A DNA stretch of 64,000 nucleotides from CAWGXZ01 sp963826695. Its GTDB lineage: Bacteria; Pseudomonadota; Gammaproteobacteria; Burkholderiales; Burkholderiaceae_C. The stretch lies in contig CAWGXZ010000004.1 of NCBI GenBank assembly GCA_963826695.1, forward strand, positions 1,178,001-1,242,000, in the 5' to 3' direction. How positions within the stretch are numbered: position 1 is the first letter of the stretch; every line of letters begins with the position of its first letter. Position numbers and translations under genes: made by a program. The notes below the pieces were generated by a model that was given only the letters and a program-made list of their open reading frames with translations, ran no database searches and was not told the origin of the DNA. Below are positions 54,751-63,740 of the stretch, one piece after another.

Positions 54751-56679
54751 ATGTTCGATTTCGTTCGCAAGCACACGCGGCTGCTGTTTTTCTTCCTGAT
54801 CCTGCTGATCATCCCGTCGTTCGTCTTTCTCGGGCTCGACGGCTACAGGAGCTTCCGCGACGGCGCCAACCGCACCGTCGCGGAAGTCGATGGCGTGCCG
54901 ATCACCCAGGCCGAGCTCGATGCGGCGCACCGGAACAACGTCGAGCGTGTTCGCCGCGAGATGCCGACGATCGACGCCGCGCTGCTCGACAGCCCGGCGC
55001 TGAAGCAGCAGAGCCTCGAGTCGCTGATCCGCGAGCGCGTCCTGCTCGCCGCCATCAACGACGAGCACCTGTTCACCAGCGATGCACGCATGCTGCGGCT
55101 GTTCCGTGCCGATCCGCAGTTCGCGTCGTTGCGCAATCCGGATGGCAGTATCAACAAGGAGCTGTTGCAGGCGCAGGGCATGTCGTCGGAAGCGTTCGCG
55201 CAGCGCCTTCGGCAGGAGATTTCCGTGGCACAGGTGCTCAACGGCATCGGCGCCACGGCCATCGCGCCGAGCGTGGCCAGTGGCGCCGCACTCGACGCGT
55301 ACTTCCAGCAACGTGAAATCCAGGTGCAGCGTTTCGACGCCCGCGAACTGGCCAAGGGCCTCGTGCCGAGCGATGCCGAGCTACAGGCCTTTCATGCCGA
55401 CCCGGCGAATGCCGGTCGTTTCCAGGCCCCGGAGCGTGCCGACATCGAATACGTGGTGCTCGACCTCGAGACGATCAGCAAGGGCGTCAAGCTGTCCGAC
55501 GACGAGCTGCGCAAGCATTACGACCAGAACCTGGCGCGCTACAGCACCGCTGAGGAGCGCCGCGCCAGCCACATCCTGATCAAGGCCGAGGCGTCGGCGC
55601 CGGCTGCCGAACGCGCCAAGGCGCGTGCCAAGGCCGAGCAGCTGCTGGCGGAGCTGAAGGCCAAGCCCGAATCGTTCGCCGAGGTGGCGCGTCGCGAGTC
55701 GCAGGACCCCGGCTCGGCGGCCAACGGCGGCGATCTCGACTTCTTCGGCCGCGGCGCCATGGTCAAGGCGTTCGAGGATGCCGCTTTTGCCTTGCAGCCG
55801 GGCGCGATCAGCGGCGTTGTCGAAAGCGACTTCGGCTATCACCTGATCAAGCTCACCGCCGTGCGTGGCGGCGAGAAGCGCAGCTTCGACGCCGTGCGCG
55901 GCGAGATCGAGGCCGAGGTGCGCCGCGAGCTGGCCCAGAAGAAGTTCGTCGAAGCGGCGAGCGACTTCGGCAACCTGGTCTATGAGCAGTCCGACAGCCT
56001 CAAGCCCGCGGCCGAGCGCTTTGGCCTCGAGATTCGCCGCGAGGCGGGCATCGAGCGCAATCCGCCAGCCGGCGCCACCGGGCCGCTGGCCTCGCCCAAG
56101 TTCCGCGCTGCGCTGTTCGCTGGCGAGGTGCTGCGCAACAAGCGCAACACCGATGCCGTCGAAACCGCGCCGAACCAGCTGATCGCCGCCCGCGTCACCC
56201 AGCACCACCCGGCCCGGGCGCTGGCACTCGACGAGGTGCGTGACGCCGTGCGGCAGGCGGTCGTCGCCAAGCAGGCGGCGGCGTTGGCGCGCAAGAACGG
56301 CGAAGCGCGGCTGCAGGCATTGAAGGCCGCACCGGCAGCGCTGGATGGGCCGGCGCAGACGGTCTCGCGCGCCAAGACCGAAGGATTGCCGCGCAAGTTG
56401 GTCGAAGCGGCGCTGGGTGCCCCGGCTGATCCGCTGCCGGCCTTCGTCGGCGTCGATCTCGGCGCGGAGGGCTATGCCGTGGTGCGGGTGGCACGAATCG
56501 TCGGCCGCGATCCGGTTGCTGCTGATCCGGTCCAGGCTCGCAACGAATATGCGCGCGCCTGGGGAGACGCCGAGTCGCGTGCCTACTACAACGCACTCAA
56601 GGCTCGCTACTCGGTCGAGGTCAAGGACGCGGCGCTGGTGTCGGCTGCGCCGGCTGCCGCATCGGGAGCTGGCCGCTGA
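54751..56679 (+). CDS. ppiD: Periplasmic peptidyl-prolyl isomerase/chaperone PpiD
   Basis: The 642-residue protein has an N-terminal membrane anchor (LLFFFLILLIIPSFVFLGL, about residues 11-29), a SurA-like N-domain starting AEVDGVPITQAELDAA, a parvulin domain in the middle (RRASHILIK ... DFFGRGAMVKAFEDAAFAL ... DFGYHLIKL) and a C-terminal domain. It helps newly translocated proteins fold at the Sec translocon. ATG 54751 has AAGG upstream. Length is close to the E. coli PpiD (623). Confidence 0.94.
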   Translation: MFDFVRKHTRLLFFFLILLIIPSFVFLGLDGYRSFRDGANRTVAEVDGVPITQAELDAAHRNNVERVRREMPTIDAALLDSPALKQQSLESLIRERVLLAAINDEHLFTSDARMLRLFRADPQFASLRNPDGSINKELLQAQGMSSEAFAQRLRQEISVAQVLNGIGATAIAPSVASGAALDAYFQQREIQVQRFDARELAKGLVPSDAELQAFHADPANAGRFQAPERADIEYVVLDLETISKGVKLSDDELRKHYDQNLARYSTAEERRASHILIKAEASAPAAERAKARAKAEQLLAELKAKPESFAEVARRESQDPGSAANGGDLDFFGRGAMVKAFEDAAFALQPGAISGVVESDFGYHLIKLTAVRGGEKRSFDAVRGEIEAEVRRELAQKKFVEAASDFGNLVYEQSDSLKPAAERFGLEIRREAGIERNPPAGATGPLASPKFRAALFAGEVLRNKRNTDAVETAPNQLIAARVTQHHPARALALDEVRDAVRQAVVAKQAAALARKNGEARLQALKAAPAALDGPAQTVSRAKTEGLPRKLVEAALGAPADPLPAFVGVDLGAEGYAVVRVARIVGRDPVAADPVQARNEYARAWGDAESRAYYNALKARYSVEVKDAALVSAAPAAASGAGR

Positions 56680-56746
56680 GGCTCGGTGCCCGCCGGATGG
56701 TTGGTCGGGTACGGCGAAGTGCTTCCGCTATACTGCCGCGCTCTGC

Positions 56747-56823
56747 GGTGGCTGTAGCTCAGTTGGTAGAGTCCAGGATTGTGATTCCTGTTGTCGTGGG
56801 TTCGAGTCCCATCAGCCACCCCA
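56747..56823 (+). tRNA. tRNA-His (GTG anticodon)
   Basis: The cloverleaf has acceptor GTGGCTG/CAGCCAC, anticodon loop TTGTGAT (GTG) and an encoded G at position -1 (56747) opposite C73, the identity element of tRNA-His. CCA is at 56821-56823. A TATACT at 56729-56734 may be its -10 box; the -35 is not obvious. Confidence 0.96.
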
Positions 56824-56831
56824 AGACCGCG

Positions 56832-56860
56832 ACGGCCTCGACTTCTTTCGAGGCCGTTTT
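56832..56860 (+). terminator. Rho-independent terminator of tRNA-His
   Basis: ACGGCCTCGA (56832-56841) pairs with TCGAGGCCGT (56848-56857), followed by TTT, directly after the tRNA. Confidence 0.75.
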
Positions 56861-56914
56861 CGCGTCGGCTTGCGATTTGCGTTGCGGGCTCCCTCGGCCG
56901 ATCCTCGAGCTGCG

Positions 56915-57637
56915 TTGAGGATACCGGTTCCGTCGGTTACCACGGTGCGCTGCGAGCGCCTCGACGCCTTGCGCGGCCTGGCGATCGTCTGGATGGTCGG
57001 CTTCCACGCCGCTTTCGACCTCGACCACTTCGGCTTCATTGCCGAAGACTTGCGGCGCGATCCGGTCTGGACCTGGCAGCGCACGGCGATCCTTTCGCTG
57101 TTCCTCTTCAGCGCGGGCATCGGCCAGGCGTTGGCGTTCGATGCCGCTCAGCCCCCGCGTCGCTTCTGGCGCCGATGGCTGCAGATAGCCGGCTGTGCCG
57201 TGCTGGTCAGCGCGGGCTCCTGGTTGATGTTTCCGCGAAGCTGGATCTTCTTCGGCGTGCTCCATGGCATCGCGGCGATGCTGCCGATCGCCCGCTGGAC
57301 AGCGCGCTGGGGCCAGGGCTTGTGGCTGTGCGGCGCGGTGGCTCTGGCGCTGCCGCCGCTGGCGGCTTCAAGCCTGCTGGAAGCCGACGCATTGCGCTGG
57401 CTCGGCCTCGGGCTGCGCAAGCCGATCACCGAAGATTTCGTCCCGCTCCTTCCCTGGCTCGGCGTCGTCTGGTGGGGGGTGGCTGCCGGCCAGTCGCTGT
57501 TGCGCCGTGCACCGGCCTTGCTGACGGGCCCATTGCCGCGGCCCTTGCAGGCGCTGGCCAAAGCGGGTCGGCACCCGCTGTCTGTCTACATGCTGCACCA
57601 GCCGCTGTTGATCGGCGTGATCGGTCTGGCTGCCTAG
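56915..57637 (+). CDS. Membrane protein of the DUF1624/HGSNAT-like acyltransferase family
   Basis: This protein of about 240 residues has six to seven transmembrane helices. The N-terminal RLDALRGLAIVWMVGFHAAFDLDHF has the Arg and His expected of DUF1624/heparan-alpha-glucosaminide acetyltransferase-like proteins, and LLPWLGVVWWGVAAGQ and HPLSVYMLHQPLLIG follow. Such proteins are thought to move acyl groups across the membrane; the substrate is not known. The start is either TTG 56915 or GTG 56945; neither has a clear ribosome-binding site. Confidence 0.82.
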   Translation: MRIPVPSVTTVRCERLDALRGLAIVWMVGFHAAFDLDHFGFIAEDLRRDPVWTWQRTAILSLFLFSAGIGQALAFDAAQPPRRFWRRWLQIAGCAVLVSAGSWLMFPRSWIFFGVLHGIAAMLPIARWTARWGQGLWLCGAVALALPPLAASSLLEADALRWLGLGLRKPITEDFVPLLPWLGVVWWGVAAGQSLLRRAPALLTGPLPRPLQALAKAGRHPLSVYMLHQPLLIGVIGLAA

Positions 57638-57705
57638 GCGGTCGGCATGCGCAGCCGCTGACAGCAGCAACGTCGGCGCGTGCCGGCGCCGACTACGATC
57701 GGCGC

Positions 57706-58446
57706 ATGACCCATTCCACCTTGTTCGGCTTCCACGCCGTCGGCGTCCGCCTCCGAACGGCACCTGCCTCGGTCATCGACATCCATGTCGATGCCAGTCG
57801 GCGCGACCCGCGCATGCGCCAGTTCGTCGAACGCGCCCGGCAGGCCGGCGCTCGCCTGGTCGACAGCGACGATGCCCGGCTGGCGCAACTTTGCGGCTCG
57901 GGGCGTCACCAGGGCGTCGTCGCGCGGGTCGAGGCGCTGGTCCGCAGCCATTCGCTCGACGACACGCTCGATGCAGTCGAAGCCAGCGGCGCCAAGCCCT
58001 TGCTGCTGGTGCTCGACGGCGTCACCGATCCGCACAACCTCGGCGCGTGTCTTCGGGTCGCCGATGCCGCCGGCGCGCATGCGGTCATCGCGCCGAAGGA
58101 CCATGCCGTCGGGCTCAACGCCACGGTGGCCAAGGTGGCCAGCGGCGCCGCCGACACGGTGCCGTACTTCATGGTGACGAACCTGGCGCGCACGCTCGGC
58201 GAGCTGAAGGAGCGCGACATCCTGATCGTCGGCACCAGCGATCTGGCCACCGAGTCGCTTTTTGGGGCCGAGCTGAGCGGTGCGCTGGCGCTGGTGCTCG
58301 GCGCCGAGGGCAGCGGCATGCGCCAGCTCACCGGGCAGCGCTGCGACCGCCTGGTGCGCTTGCCGATGAGAGGGGCCGTCGAAAGTCTCAACGTGTCGGT
58401 CGCGGCCGGCATCTGCCTTTACGAGGCATTGCGCCAGCGCGGCTGA
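57706..58446 (+). CDS. rlmB: 23S rRNA (guanosine-2'-O)-methyltransferase RlmB
   Basis: The 246-residue SPOUT enzyme methylates Gm2251 of 23S rRNA. The N-terminal RNA-binding domain starts LFGFHAVGVRLR. The three SpoU motifs are visible: DPHNLGACLRVADAAGAHAV, LVLGAEGSGM and SLNVSVAAGICLYE, which form the knot that binds SAM. Length is normal (about 245). The start at 57706 was chosen by homology. Confidence 0.95.
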   Translation: MTHSTLFGFHAVGVRLRTAPASVIDIHVDASRRDPRMRQFVERARQAGARLVDSDDARLAQLCGSGRHQGVVARVEALVRSHSLDDTLDAVEASGAKPLLLVLDGVTDPHNLGACLRVADAAGAHAVIAPKDHAVGLNATVAKVASGAADTVPYFMVTNLARTLGELKERDILIVGTSDLATESLFGAELSGALALVLGAEGSGMRQLTGQRCDRLVRLPMRGAVESLNVSVAAGICLYEALRQRG

Positions 58447-58488
58447 CCAGGGCGCGGCCGGGCGTGGCGCATAGCCGGCGACATCACC

Positions 58489-58938
58489 CTAGGTTGCAAT
58501 CGGAAGAATGCCGTGCAGGTACCCCTGCCGCGCGCTGGCGATCGTCAAGGGTTGCTGACGCAGCAGCGGGTCGAAGGAAATGTGGATCCATGAGCCGAAT
58601 TCATGGATCAGTTGGTCGAAGCGGACACCGCTGTCGACGATCAGTGCGCAGACCTTGTGGGGCGAAAGGCTGGGATGCTGGAAATCGATGGCGTAGCCGA
58701 CGCAGTGCGAGCTGGTCCGGCTGCCACCGACGGCCCGGTTCACCCGGGGACTGCGATAGCCGCTGGTGATGCGGAGCGGCTTCTCGCCAAGCACCTTGCG
58801 CACGACCTCGAGCCGATTGGCACACAAGTACAGGCGTTCGATGACTTCTTCGTCCGGCGTGTTGTCGATCCCGAGTCGTTCGGCCGTCGATGAACGCACC
58901 ATTTCGGCCAACGTGAAGTGCTCCGACAGCTTCGTCAT
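58489..58938 (-). CDS. M15 family metallopeptidase (peptidoglycan D-Ala-D-Ala peptidase-like)
   Basis: The 149-residue protein has the M15A zinc motif SHCVGYAIDF (His and Asp ligands), with HEFGSWIHISFD giving the third His and the catalytic Glu. RITSGYRSPRVNRAVGGSRTS is typical of the Peptidase_M15_3 group, often phage endolysin-like. There is no signal peptide, so export or release needs another factor. AGGGGAA precedes the ATG. It overlaps the upstream membrane-protein gene by ATGA, so the two are coupled. Confidence 0.88.
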   Translation of the reverse strand: MTKLSEHFTLAEMVRSSTAERLGIDNTPDEEVIERLYLCANRLEVVRKVLGEKPLRITSGYRSPRVNRAVGGSRTSSHCVGYAIDFQHPSLSPHKVCALIVDSGVRFDQLIHEFGSWIHISFDPLLRQQPLTIASARQGYLHGILPIAT

Positions 58939-60098
58939 CGCGTTTCCCCTGTTTTGGGCGTGACCGCAGGCGGCTTCGGGCCGGTACCGCGCAGGTTGAC
59001 CAGCTTCTGCAGCAGCTCGAACCAGAAGGGTGCGCCGAGCATCCCGGCCAGTGCCGTTGCGAGCCAGCCGAAAAGCACGCTGGGCTGATCCGAGATGTGC
59101 TTCCAGATCGACCTGTCGCCCCTCGAGTCGACGAACGAAATCGTCTTCGTCAACGTTTCTCGCGCCTCTTTCGCGGCGCCGAGCTTCTTCTCGAAGTCGC
59201 TCAGGGCGCTCGCTGAAACGGCCGTTGCTACCGGCACCAGCAGCGCATTCCCCGGCGCGCTCGCTGCCGCCGTGGTCGACGCTGGCTCGGATGGCACCGC
59301 GGCAGTGGCGTTTCTCACGTATTGGGTCGCTTGCTCGCCGATCGCAGCACGCAGCTGGTCGTCGACGTAGAGCCGCTGCGCAATGGCGATCGCGTCGACG
59401 TTGTAGATCCCTGCCAGTGCAAGGCCGACCAGGAACGTGGCGAGCTGACTGAATCGCTTGTATTCGCCGCTCAGCCGGTCCATGGCATGGTCGTACCAGC
59501 GCTCGACGCCGGCCTTCAGTTTTCCCCAGTCGCCGCCCGCTTCCTCCACGGCCGTCTCCAAGGCCGTTCGCACCGGGCCTGGCGGTAGCGCCGCAACGCC
59601 GCGCCTGACGCCTTCGGCAAGGTCGGCGACGCCGTCGGCGCGCAATCCGTGCAACAGCGCCGAGGCGAAGTTCTGCGCCGACACGTAGGAGGGCTTGCCG
59701 CTCGACTGCGAACCGGCCACGAGTGGATGGTGGAATACGGCGGCAAAGCGAAGGGGCCGCGGCGCCACGTACTCGCCTTCGGGTGACTCGGTGGCTGCCT
59801 CGTAGGCTTCGGGCCGGTCGGCGTCCACGGCGTCCACGGCGTCCGGACCGGGCGGCTCGATGTCGGCTCGCGTTGCCCGGGGGTTCGACGTGCCGGCGAT
59901 TTTGTCGATCAGGCCGAACCCGCCCCATTTCGGCGCGTGCGTCGGGTCGTCGATCAGACGGGCGATGGCGACGCGCAGTGCCCGGCCGCGCAGCTTGAAC
60001 AGCCCGGCAATCGCTTCGAGTGCCGCTGAAAGGAAGAGTGAGAACAGCAGGAAAACGAAGACGACACCGATGGCGACGCCCAATGTGACGCTGATCAC
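58935..60098 (-). CDS. Conserved membrane protein of unknown function
   Basis: This 387-residue protein is made from a GTG start with AAGGAGA upstream. One transmembrane helix is at the N-terminus (VTLGVAIGVVFVFLLFSLFLS). FHHPLVAGSQSSGKPSYVS, the helix WYDHAMDRLSGEYKRFSQL leading into a second membrane span (ATFLVGLALAGIYNVDAIAI), and the C-terminal LFGWLATALAGMLGAPFWFELLQKL...NLRG are recurring blocks of a widespread but unnamed family, as far as I recognise. An Ala/Pro/Asp-rich linker separates the parts. It is translated together with the M15 peptidase, whose partner or exporter it may be. Confidence 0.8.
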   Translation of the reverse strand: MISVTLGVAIGVVFVFLLFSLFLSAALEAIAGLFKLRGRALRVAIARLIDDPTHAPKWGGFGLIDKIAGTSNPRATRADIEPPGPDAVDAVDADRPEAYEAATESPEGEYVAPRPLRFAAVFHHPLVAGSQSSGKPSYVSAQNFASALLHGLRADGVADLAEGVRRGVAALPPGPVRTALETAVEEAGGDWGKLKAGVERWYDHAMDRLSGEYKRFSQLATFLVGLALAGIYNVDAIAIAQRLYVDDQLRAAIGEQATQYVRNATAAVPSEPASTTAAASAPGNALLVPVATAVSASALSDFEKKLGAAKEARETLTKTISFVDSRGDRSIWKHISDQPSVLFGWLATALAGMLGAPFWFELLQKLVNLRGTGPKPPAVTPKTGETR

Positions 60099-60330
60099 GT
60101 TTTGTCTCCTTCAACCACCGACCGTGGCGGGCGGCCGTCTGGGCCGCCCGTCCGCTGGGCGTCTCGCGAGCTTCAGGACGCAGGTTCGACCGGTGGGCCT
60201 CTAGCGCGCCTCACGCCTGTCGCAGGGTAGGTAGGGGGTCAAGAGGCGGCCATCCCTACAACGAGCACTGGCCGGTCGACCGGGAACGGGGCAGACTGCC
60301 CGCACACCCGTCGCTCCAGAGAGTCCCGCC
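60099..60330. other. Divergent intergenic region of the uncharacterised locus
   Basis: These 232 bp lie between the GTG of the membrane-protein gene and the ATG of the 376-residue gene. GGCGGCC/GGCCGCC repeats around 60128-60148 form a short hairpin. No clear promoter boxes are seen. Confidence 0.35.
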
Positions 60331-61461
60331 ATGCCTACGATCGATCGTGCAGGCTTCATCACCCGCATGCGAGGGATGTCGCTCAAGGAAACCGACATCG
60401 GGCTCGCCTACCCCGGGGTCGACGTTCGCGGCCTGGCCAACGCGCAGGGATTCATCGAGGGCACGCCGGGGAATCTCGAAAAGCTGTGGAAGGCGATCGA
60501 CCGCTTCGACCGCGACGGCAGCGCCGCCACGATCAGCGGCCCACTTCCGGTCCGGATCGTCGATTGGGTGCTCACTCACGCGATAGCCACACCCGTCGAT
60601 CCGCCGTCCGGTGGCGTGGCCGACGCCGACGCATGGCGGAAACTGGCCGAGGCGGGCGACAGGGCTATCACCGCCAAGACCAAGGCACACCACGACGCCA
60701 TCGATGCGACCGGAGTCGGTCGCTATTACGGCGACCACGGGTCGTTCTACGCCGAGGTGCGGGCCAACGACCGCGCCGGCGTGAATGCCAGGATCGAGGG
60801 GTGGACGCGCAGACAGTGGACGCTTGCCGCCATGTCGCGTGGACGGGTCGACATTCGCGGGCCGAACGGCGCCACCGCGACGATCAAGGAGAGCTCGTGC
60901 ATCGGCTGGGTGATGGAGAACGCCAAGGCCGCGCACGAAGCGGCTGGCATGGCCGCACGTTTCGCGAAGATCGAACAGCGCATGCGCGACGCCGACCTGC
61001 GCGGCACGGTTCTCTGCGAGGAACTACAGAAGGACGGCTGGACCGCGGTGTTCTATTCGCCGCGCACCGCCGCTGACCTGGGCGCTGCAGGCGAGAACGA
61101 GAAGCTCGCTGCGCTCAACATGGCCAAGGCCGGTGCTCTCATCTGGCGCGCCAGCACGGTCGAGGGATCGCGTGGCGTGGAGTGCGACGTGGTGGTGTCG
61201 GGCTATCGGGACACAGCACCCGATGCGGCGACCGAGGCGCTGCTGAGACGTCTGGAAAGCGTGCCGTTCTTCATTGGCGTGGCCAACGGAGGCATGCACA
61301 CGTTCGTCGGACACCAGGGCAATGTCTGCGACTTCCACTGGACCGCAGGTCCCGACGAAAAGCGCGCCATGACCGAGGAACCGGTGCGCGAGTGGGCATG
61401 GGACACCGGCCTCTACATGGTCCCGCCCGGTTTCTGGACCGGCGCATCCCGCGACCTGTGA
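60331..61461 (+). CDS. Unrecognised 376-residue protein, possible cysteine hydrolase
   Basis: I do not recognise this family. The first 100 residues contain KLWKAIDRFDRDGSAATI, which resembles an EF-hand-like loop. The centre has KESSCIGWVMENAKAAHEAAG with Cys190 at the start of a predicted helix. Downstream GGMHTFVGHQGNVCDFHW supplies His323 and His328 in what look like beta strands. Cys-on-helix followed by His-on-strand is the order in papain/NlpC-type hydrolases, so an amidase or peptidase is possible, but this is inference. There is no signal peptide. It is divergent from the membrane protein/M15 pair. Confidence 0.7.
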   Translation: MPTIDRAGFITRMRGMSLKETDIGLAYPGVDVRGLANAQGFIEGTPGNLEKLWKAIDRFDRDGSAATISGPLPVRIVDWVLTHAIATPVDPPSGGVADADAWRKLAEAGDRAITAKTKAHHDAIDATGVGRYYGDHGSFYAEVRANDRAGVNARIEGWTRRQWTLAAMSRGRVDIRGPNGATATIKESSCIGWVMENAKAAHEAAGMAARFAKIEQRMRDADLRGTVLCEELQKDGWTAVFYSPRTAADLGAAGENEKLAALNMAKAGALIWRASTVEGSRGVECDVVVSGYRDTAPDAATEALLRRLESVPFFIGVANGGMHTFVGHQGNVCDFHWTAGPDEKRAMTEEPVREWAWDTGLYMVPPGFWTGASRDL

Positions 61462-61521
61462 CACAGCCCCCACCCACCCACCGGTTCGGCGTCCCCGCGG
61501 CGAACGAGAAACCTCCCGCCG

Positions 61522-62061
61522 TCAGGCGAAGCCGAAGCCGCCGACCAGCGCCCCGACGCCGATCGCCCACAGCGGGCTGATTCGCGTGGCCAGCATGGTG
61601 ATCACGGTGGCTGAAACCAGCAGCGTCGCGCCCGGGTGCAACCGGGTCGGCCCGGCCAGGATCCAGCCGGTGGAAAGCAGCAGGCCGATCGTCAGCGGCG
61701 CCATGCCGGCCTTGAAAGCGCGCACGCCAAGTGTCTCGCGCCGTGCATGGCCCCAGCGCGTGACCGCCAGGTTCAGCAGCGTCGACGGCAGCAGGATGCC
61801 GGTGAGGGTCGCGAGTGCGCCCCAGGCGCCGGCGACGTTCCAGCCGAGCACCGCCACGAACAGCACGTTCGGCCCCGGAGCGGCCTGCGCCAGGGCGATC
61901 GACGCGGTGAACTGCGAATCGCTCAGCCAGTGGTGCTCGGTCACCATGTAGCGCTGCATGTCCGGTGCCGCGGCGATCGCGCCGCCGATGCCGATCAGGC
62001 TGAGCAGCATGAAGTGCAGGAACATGCCGAGCAGATCGCCCGCGCTCAGCGATGCGGTCAT
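61522..62061 (-). CDS. chrA: Chromate transporter, second short-chain subunit
   Basis: The 179-residue inner-membrane protein has about five to six helices and one CHR domain: FLHFMLLSLIGIGGAIAAAPDMQRYMV, SIALAQAAPGPNVLFVAVLGW. Short-chain CHR proteins work in pairs encoded by adjacent genes and are linked to chromate (possibly sulfate) efflux. The ATG at 62061 overlaps the stop codon of the first subunit (ATGA). Confidence 0.88.
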   Translation of the reverse strand: MTASLSAGDLLGMFLHFMLLSLIGIGGAIAAAPDMQRYMVTEHHWLSDSQFTASIALAQAAPGPNVLFVAVLGWNVAGAWGALATLTGILLPSTLLNLAVTRWGHARRETLGVRAFKAGMAPLTIGLLLSTGWILAGPTRLHPGATLLVSATVITMLATRISPLWAIGVGALVGGFGFA

Positions 62062-62645
62062 CGCAGCCGCCGCCACGCCAGCACGACGCCGACGCCGCCA
62101 ATGCCGAATACCGCCCAGACCAGCGGCCAGCGCCACCAGGCGATCGCCAGGAAGGTGGCGACCAGCAGGGCGACGCACCAGCGCGGCCCCATCGGATTGA
62201 TGCGCAAGCTCGGCAGCAGCTTGAGCCCGGTGGCGATCACCAGCCCGGCGGCAACCGCGCCCATGCCGCGCAACGCGCCGCTGACGAGCGGGTAGCGCGC
62301 CAACTCGTTGTAGCCAACCGCCAGCGCCAGGACCAGCACGAGCGGCACGGTCAGCATGCCGGCGAGCGCCGCCGCCGCACCACGCCAGCCGAAGAAGCGG
62401 TCGCCGATCATCAGCGCCAGGTTGACGATGTTCGGGCCGGGCAGCACCTGGCCGATCGACAGCATCTCGACGAACTGGTCGCGCGTCAGCCAGCCGAGCC
62501 GTTCGACCAACTCGCGCTGAGCGACGGCAAGCACGCCGCCGAAGCCCTGCAGCGCCATGCGGTTGAAGGCCCAGAACAGTTCGCCGAGCGTCGCCGGCGC
62601 TCGCAGCGTCGGCGCGTCAAGCGGCGGCGGCGAAGCAGGCGGCAT
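62058..62645 (-). CDS. chrA: Chromate transporter, first short-chain subunit
   Basis: The 195-residue protein has one CHR domain with FNRMALQGFGGVLAVAQRELVERLGWLT, IGQVLPGPNIVNLALMIGDR and four further hydrophobic segments. It pairs with the following gene, with which it overlaps by 4 nt. It starts 2 bp after the stop codon of the 2-hydroxyacid dehydrogenase gene, so the three form one operon. Chromate resistance is inferred from the family only. Confidence 0.9.
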   Translation of the reverse strand: MPPASPPPLDAPTLRAPATLGELFWAFNRMALQGFGGVLAVAQRELVERLGWLTRDQFVEMLSIGQVLPGPNIVNLALMIGDRFFGWRGAAAALAGMLTVPLVLVLALAVGYNELARYPLVSGALRGMGAVAAGLVIATGLKLLPSLRINPMGPRWCVALLVATFLAIAWWRWPLVWAVFGIGGVGVVLAWRRLR

Positions 62646-62647
62646 GC

Positions 62648-63658
62648 TCAGCGCCGCGTCACCCGCAGTGCGTCCGGATTGACGATGTTGGTCGGCGTGC
62701 CGTTGATGAAGTTCAGCACGTTGTCGAACGCGGCACTGAAGTAGAGCTCGTAGCTGTCCTGCTCGACATAGCCGATATGCGGCGTGCAGATGGCATTTTC
62801 CAGCCGCAGCAGCGGGTGACCTTGCAGGATGGGCTCGGATTCGAACACGTCGACCGCGGCCATGCCGGGGCGACCGCGGTTCAGCGCCGAGACCAGTGCG
62901 CCTTCCTCGATCAGCTCGGCCCGCGAGGTGTTCACCAGCAGGGCCGTCGGCTTCATGCGCGACAGCATCTCGAGCGTGACGATGCCGCGGGTGCGCTCGG
63001 ACAGGCGCAGGTGCAGCGAAAGCACGTCGCAGGCATCGAAGAAGGCTTCGCAGCTCGAAGCCGACACGAGGCCGTCGTGGCGGGCGCGGGCGCGCGACTC
63101 CTCGCTCCCCCAGACGACGACCTGCATGCCGAAGGCGCGCGCGTACCCCGCGAGCAGCTGGCCGATCTTGCCGTAGCCCCAGATGCCGAGCGTGCGCCCG
63201 TGCAGCACCGTGCCGACACCGAAGTTCGGCGGCATCGACGCCGACTTCAGCCCCGACTGCTGCCAGGCACCGTGCTTGAGGTTGCCGATGTACTGCGGCA
63301 GACGGCGCATCGCCGACATGATCAGCGCCCAGGTCAGCTCGGCGGGTGCGATCGGCGAGCCGACACCTTCGGCAACCGCCACACCCTGCCGGGTGCAGGC
63401 TTCGATGTCGATGTGCGGACCGACGCGTCCGGTCTGCGCGATCAGCCGCAGCTTGGGAAGCTTTTCGATCAGCGCCCGGGGAAAGTGGGTGCGCTCGCGG
63501 ATCAGCACCAGCACATCGGCGTCACGCAGCCGGATCGACAACTGGCCGATGCCCTTGACGGTGTTGGTGAAGACCTTCGGATTGAGCGATTCGAGCTTGC
63601 TGGCGCTGGGCAGCTTGCGGACCACGTCCTGGTAGTCGTCGAGGATGGTGATGTTCAC
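62648..63658 (-). CDS. D-isomer-specific 2-hydroxyacid dehydrogenase family protein
   Basis: The 336-residue NAD(P)-dependent enzyme has the Rossmann motif LGIWGYGKIGQLLAGYARAFGM, the substrate-binding Arg in LLVNTSRAELIEEGAL, and CTPHIGYVEQDSYE with the catalytic His. It opens with NITILDDYQDVV, a beginning shared by a phosphoglycerate dehydrogenase-like subgroup. The substrate is unknown. The start is GTG at 63658. It is the first gene of an operon with the split chromate transporter. Confidence 0.9.
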   Translation of the reverse strand: MNITILDDYQDVVRKLPSASKLESLNPKVFTNTVKGIGQLSIRLRDADVLVLIRERTHFPRALIEKLPKLRLIAQTGRVGPHIDIEACTRQGVAVAEGVGSPIAPAELTWALIMSAMRRLPQYIGNLKHGAWQQSGLKSASMPPNFGVGTVLHGRTLGIWGYGKIGQLLAGYARAFGMQVVVWGSEESRARARHDGLVSASSCEAFFDACDVLSLHLRLSERTRGIVTLEMLSRMKPTALLVNTSRAELIEEGALVSALNRGRPGMAAVDVFESEPILQGHPLLRLENAICTPHIGYVEQDSYELYFSAAFDNVLNFINGTPTNIVNPDALRVTRR

Positions 63659-63740
63659 GAAGCGGGCGGAAGCGGTTTCTGCGGAGCCGGTGGATTGTGC
63701 ACGCTGCGGGTGGCGGGACCCGGCTCCGCTTGGCTCGGGC

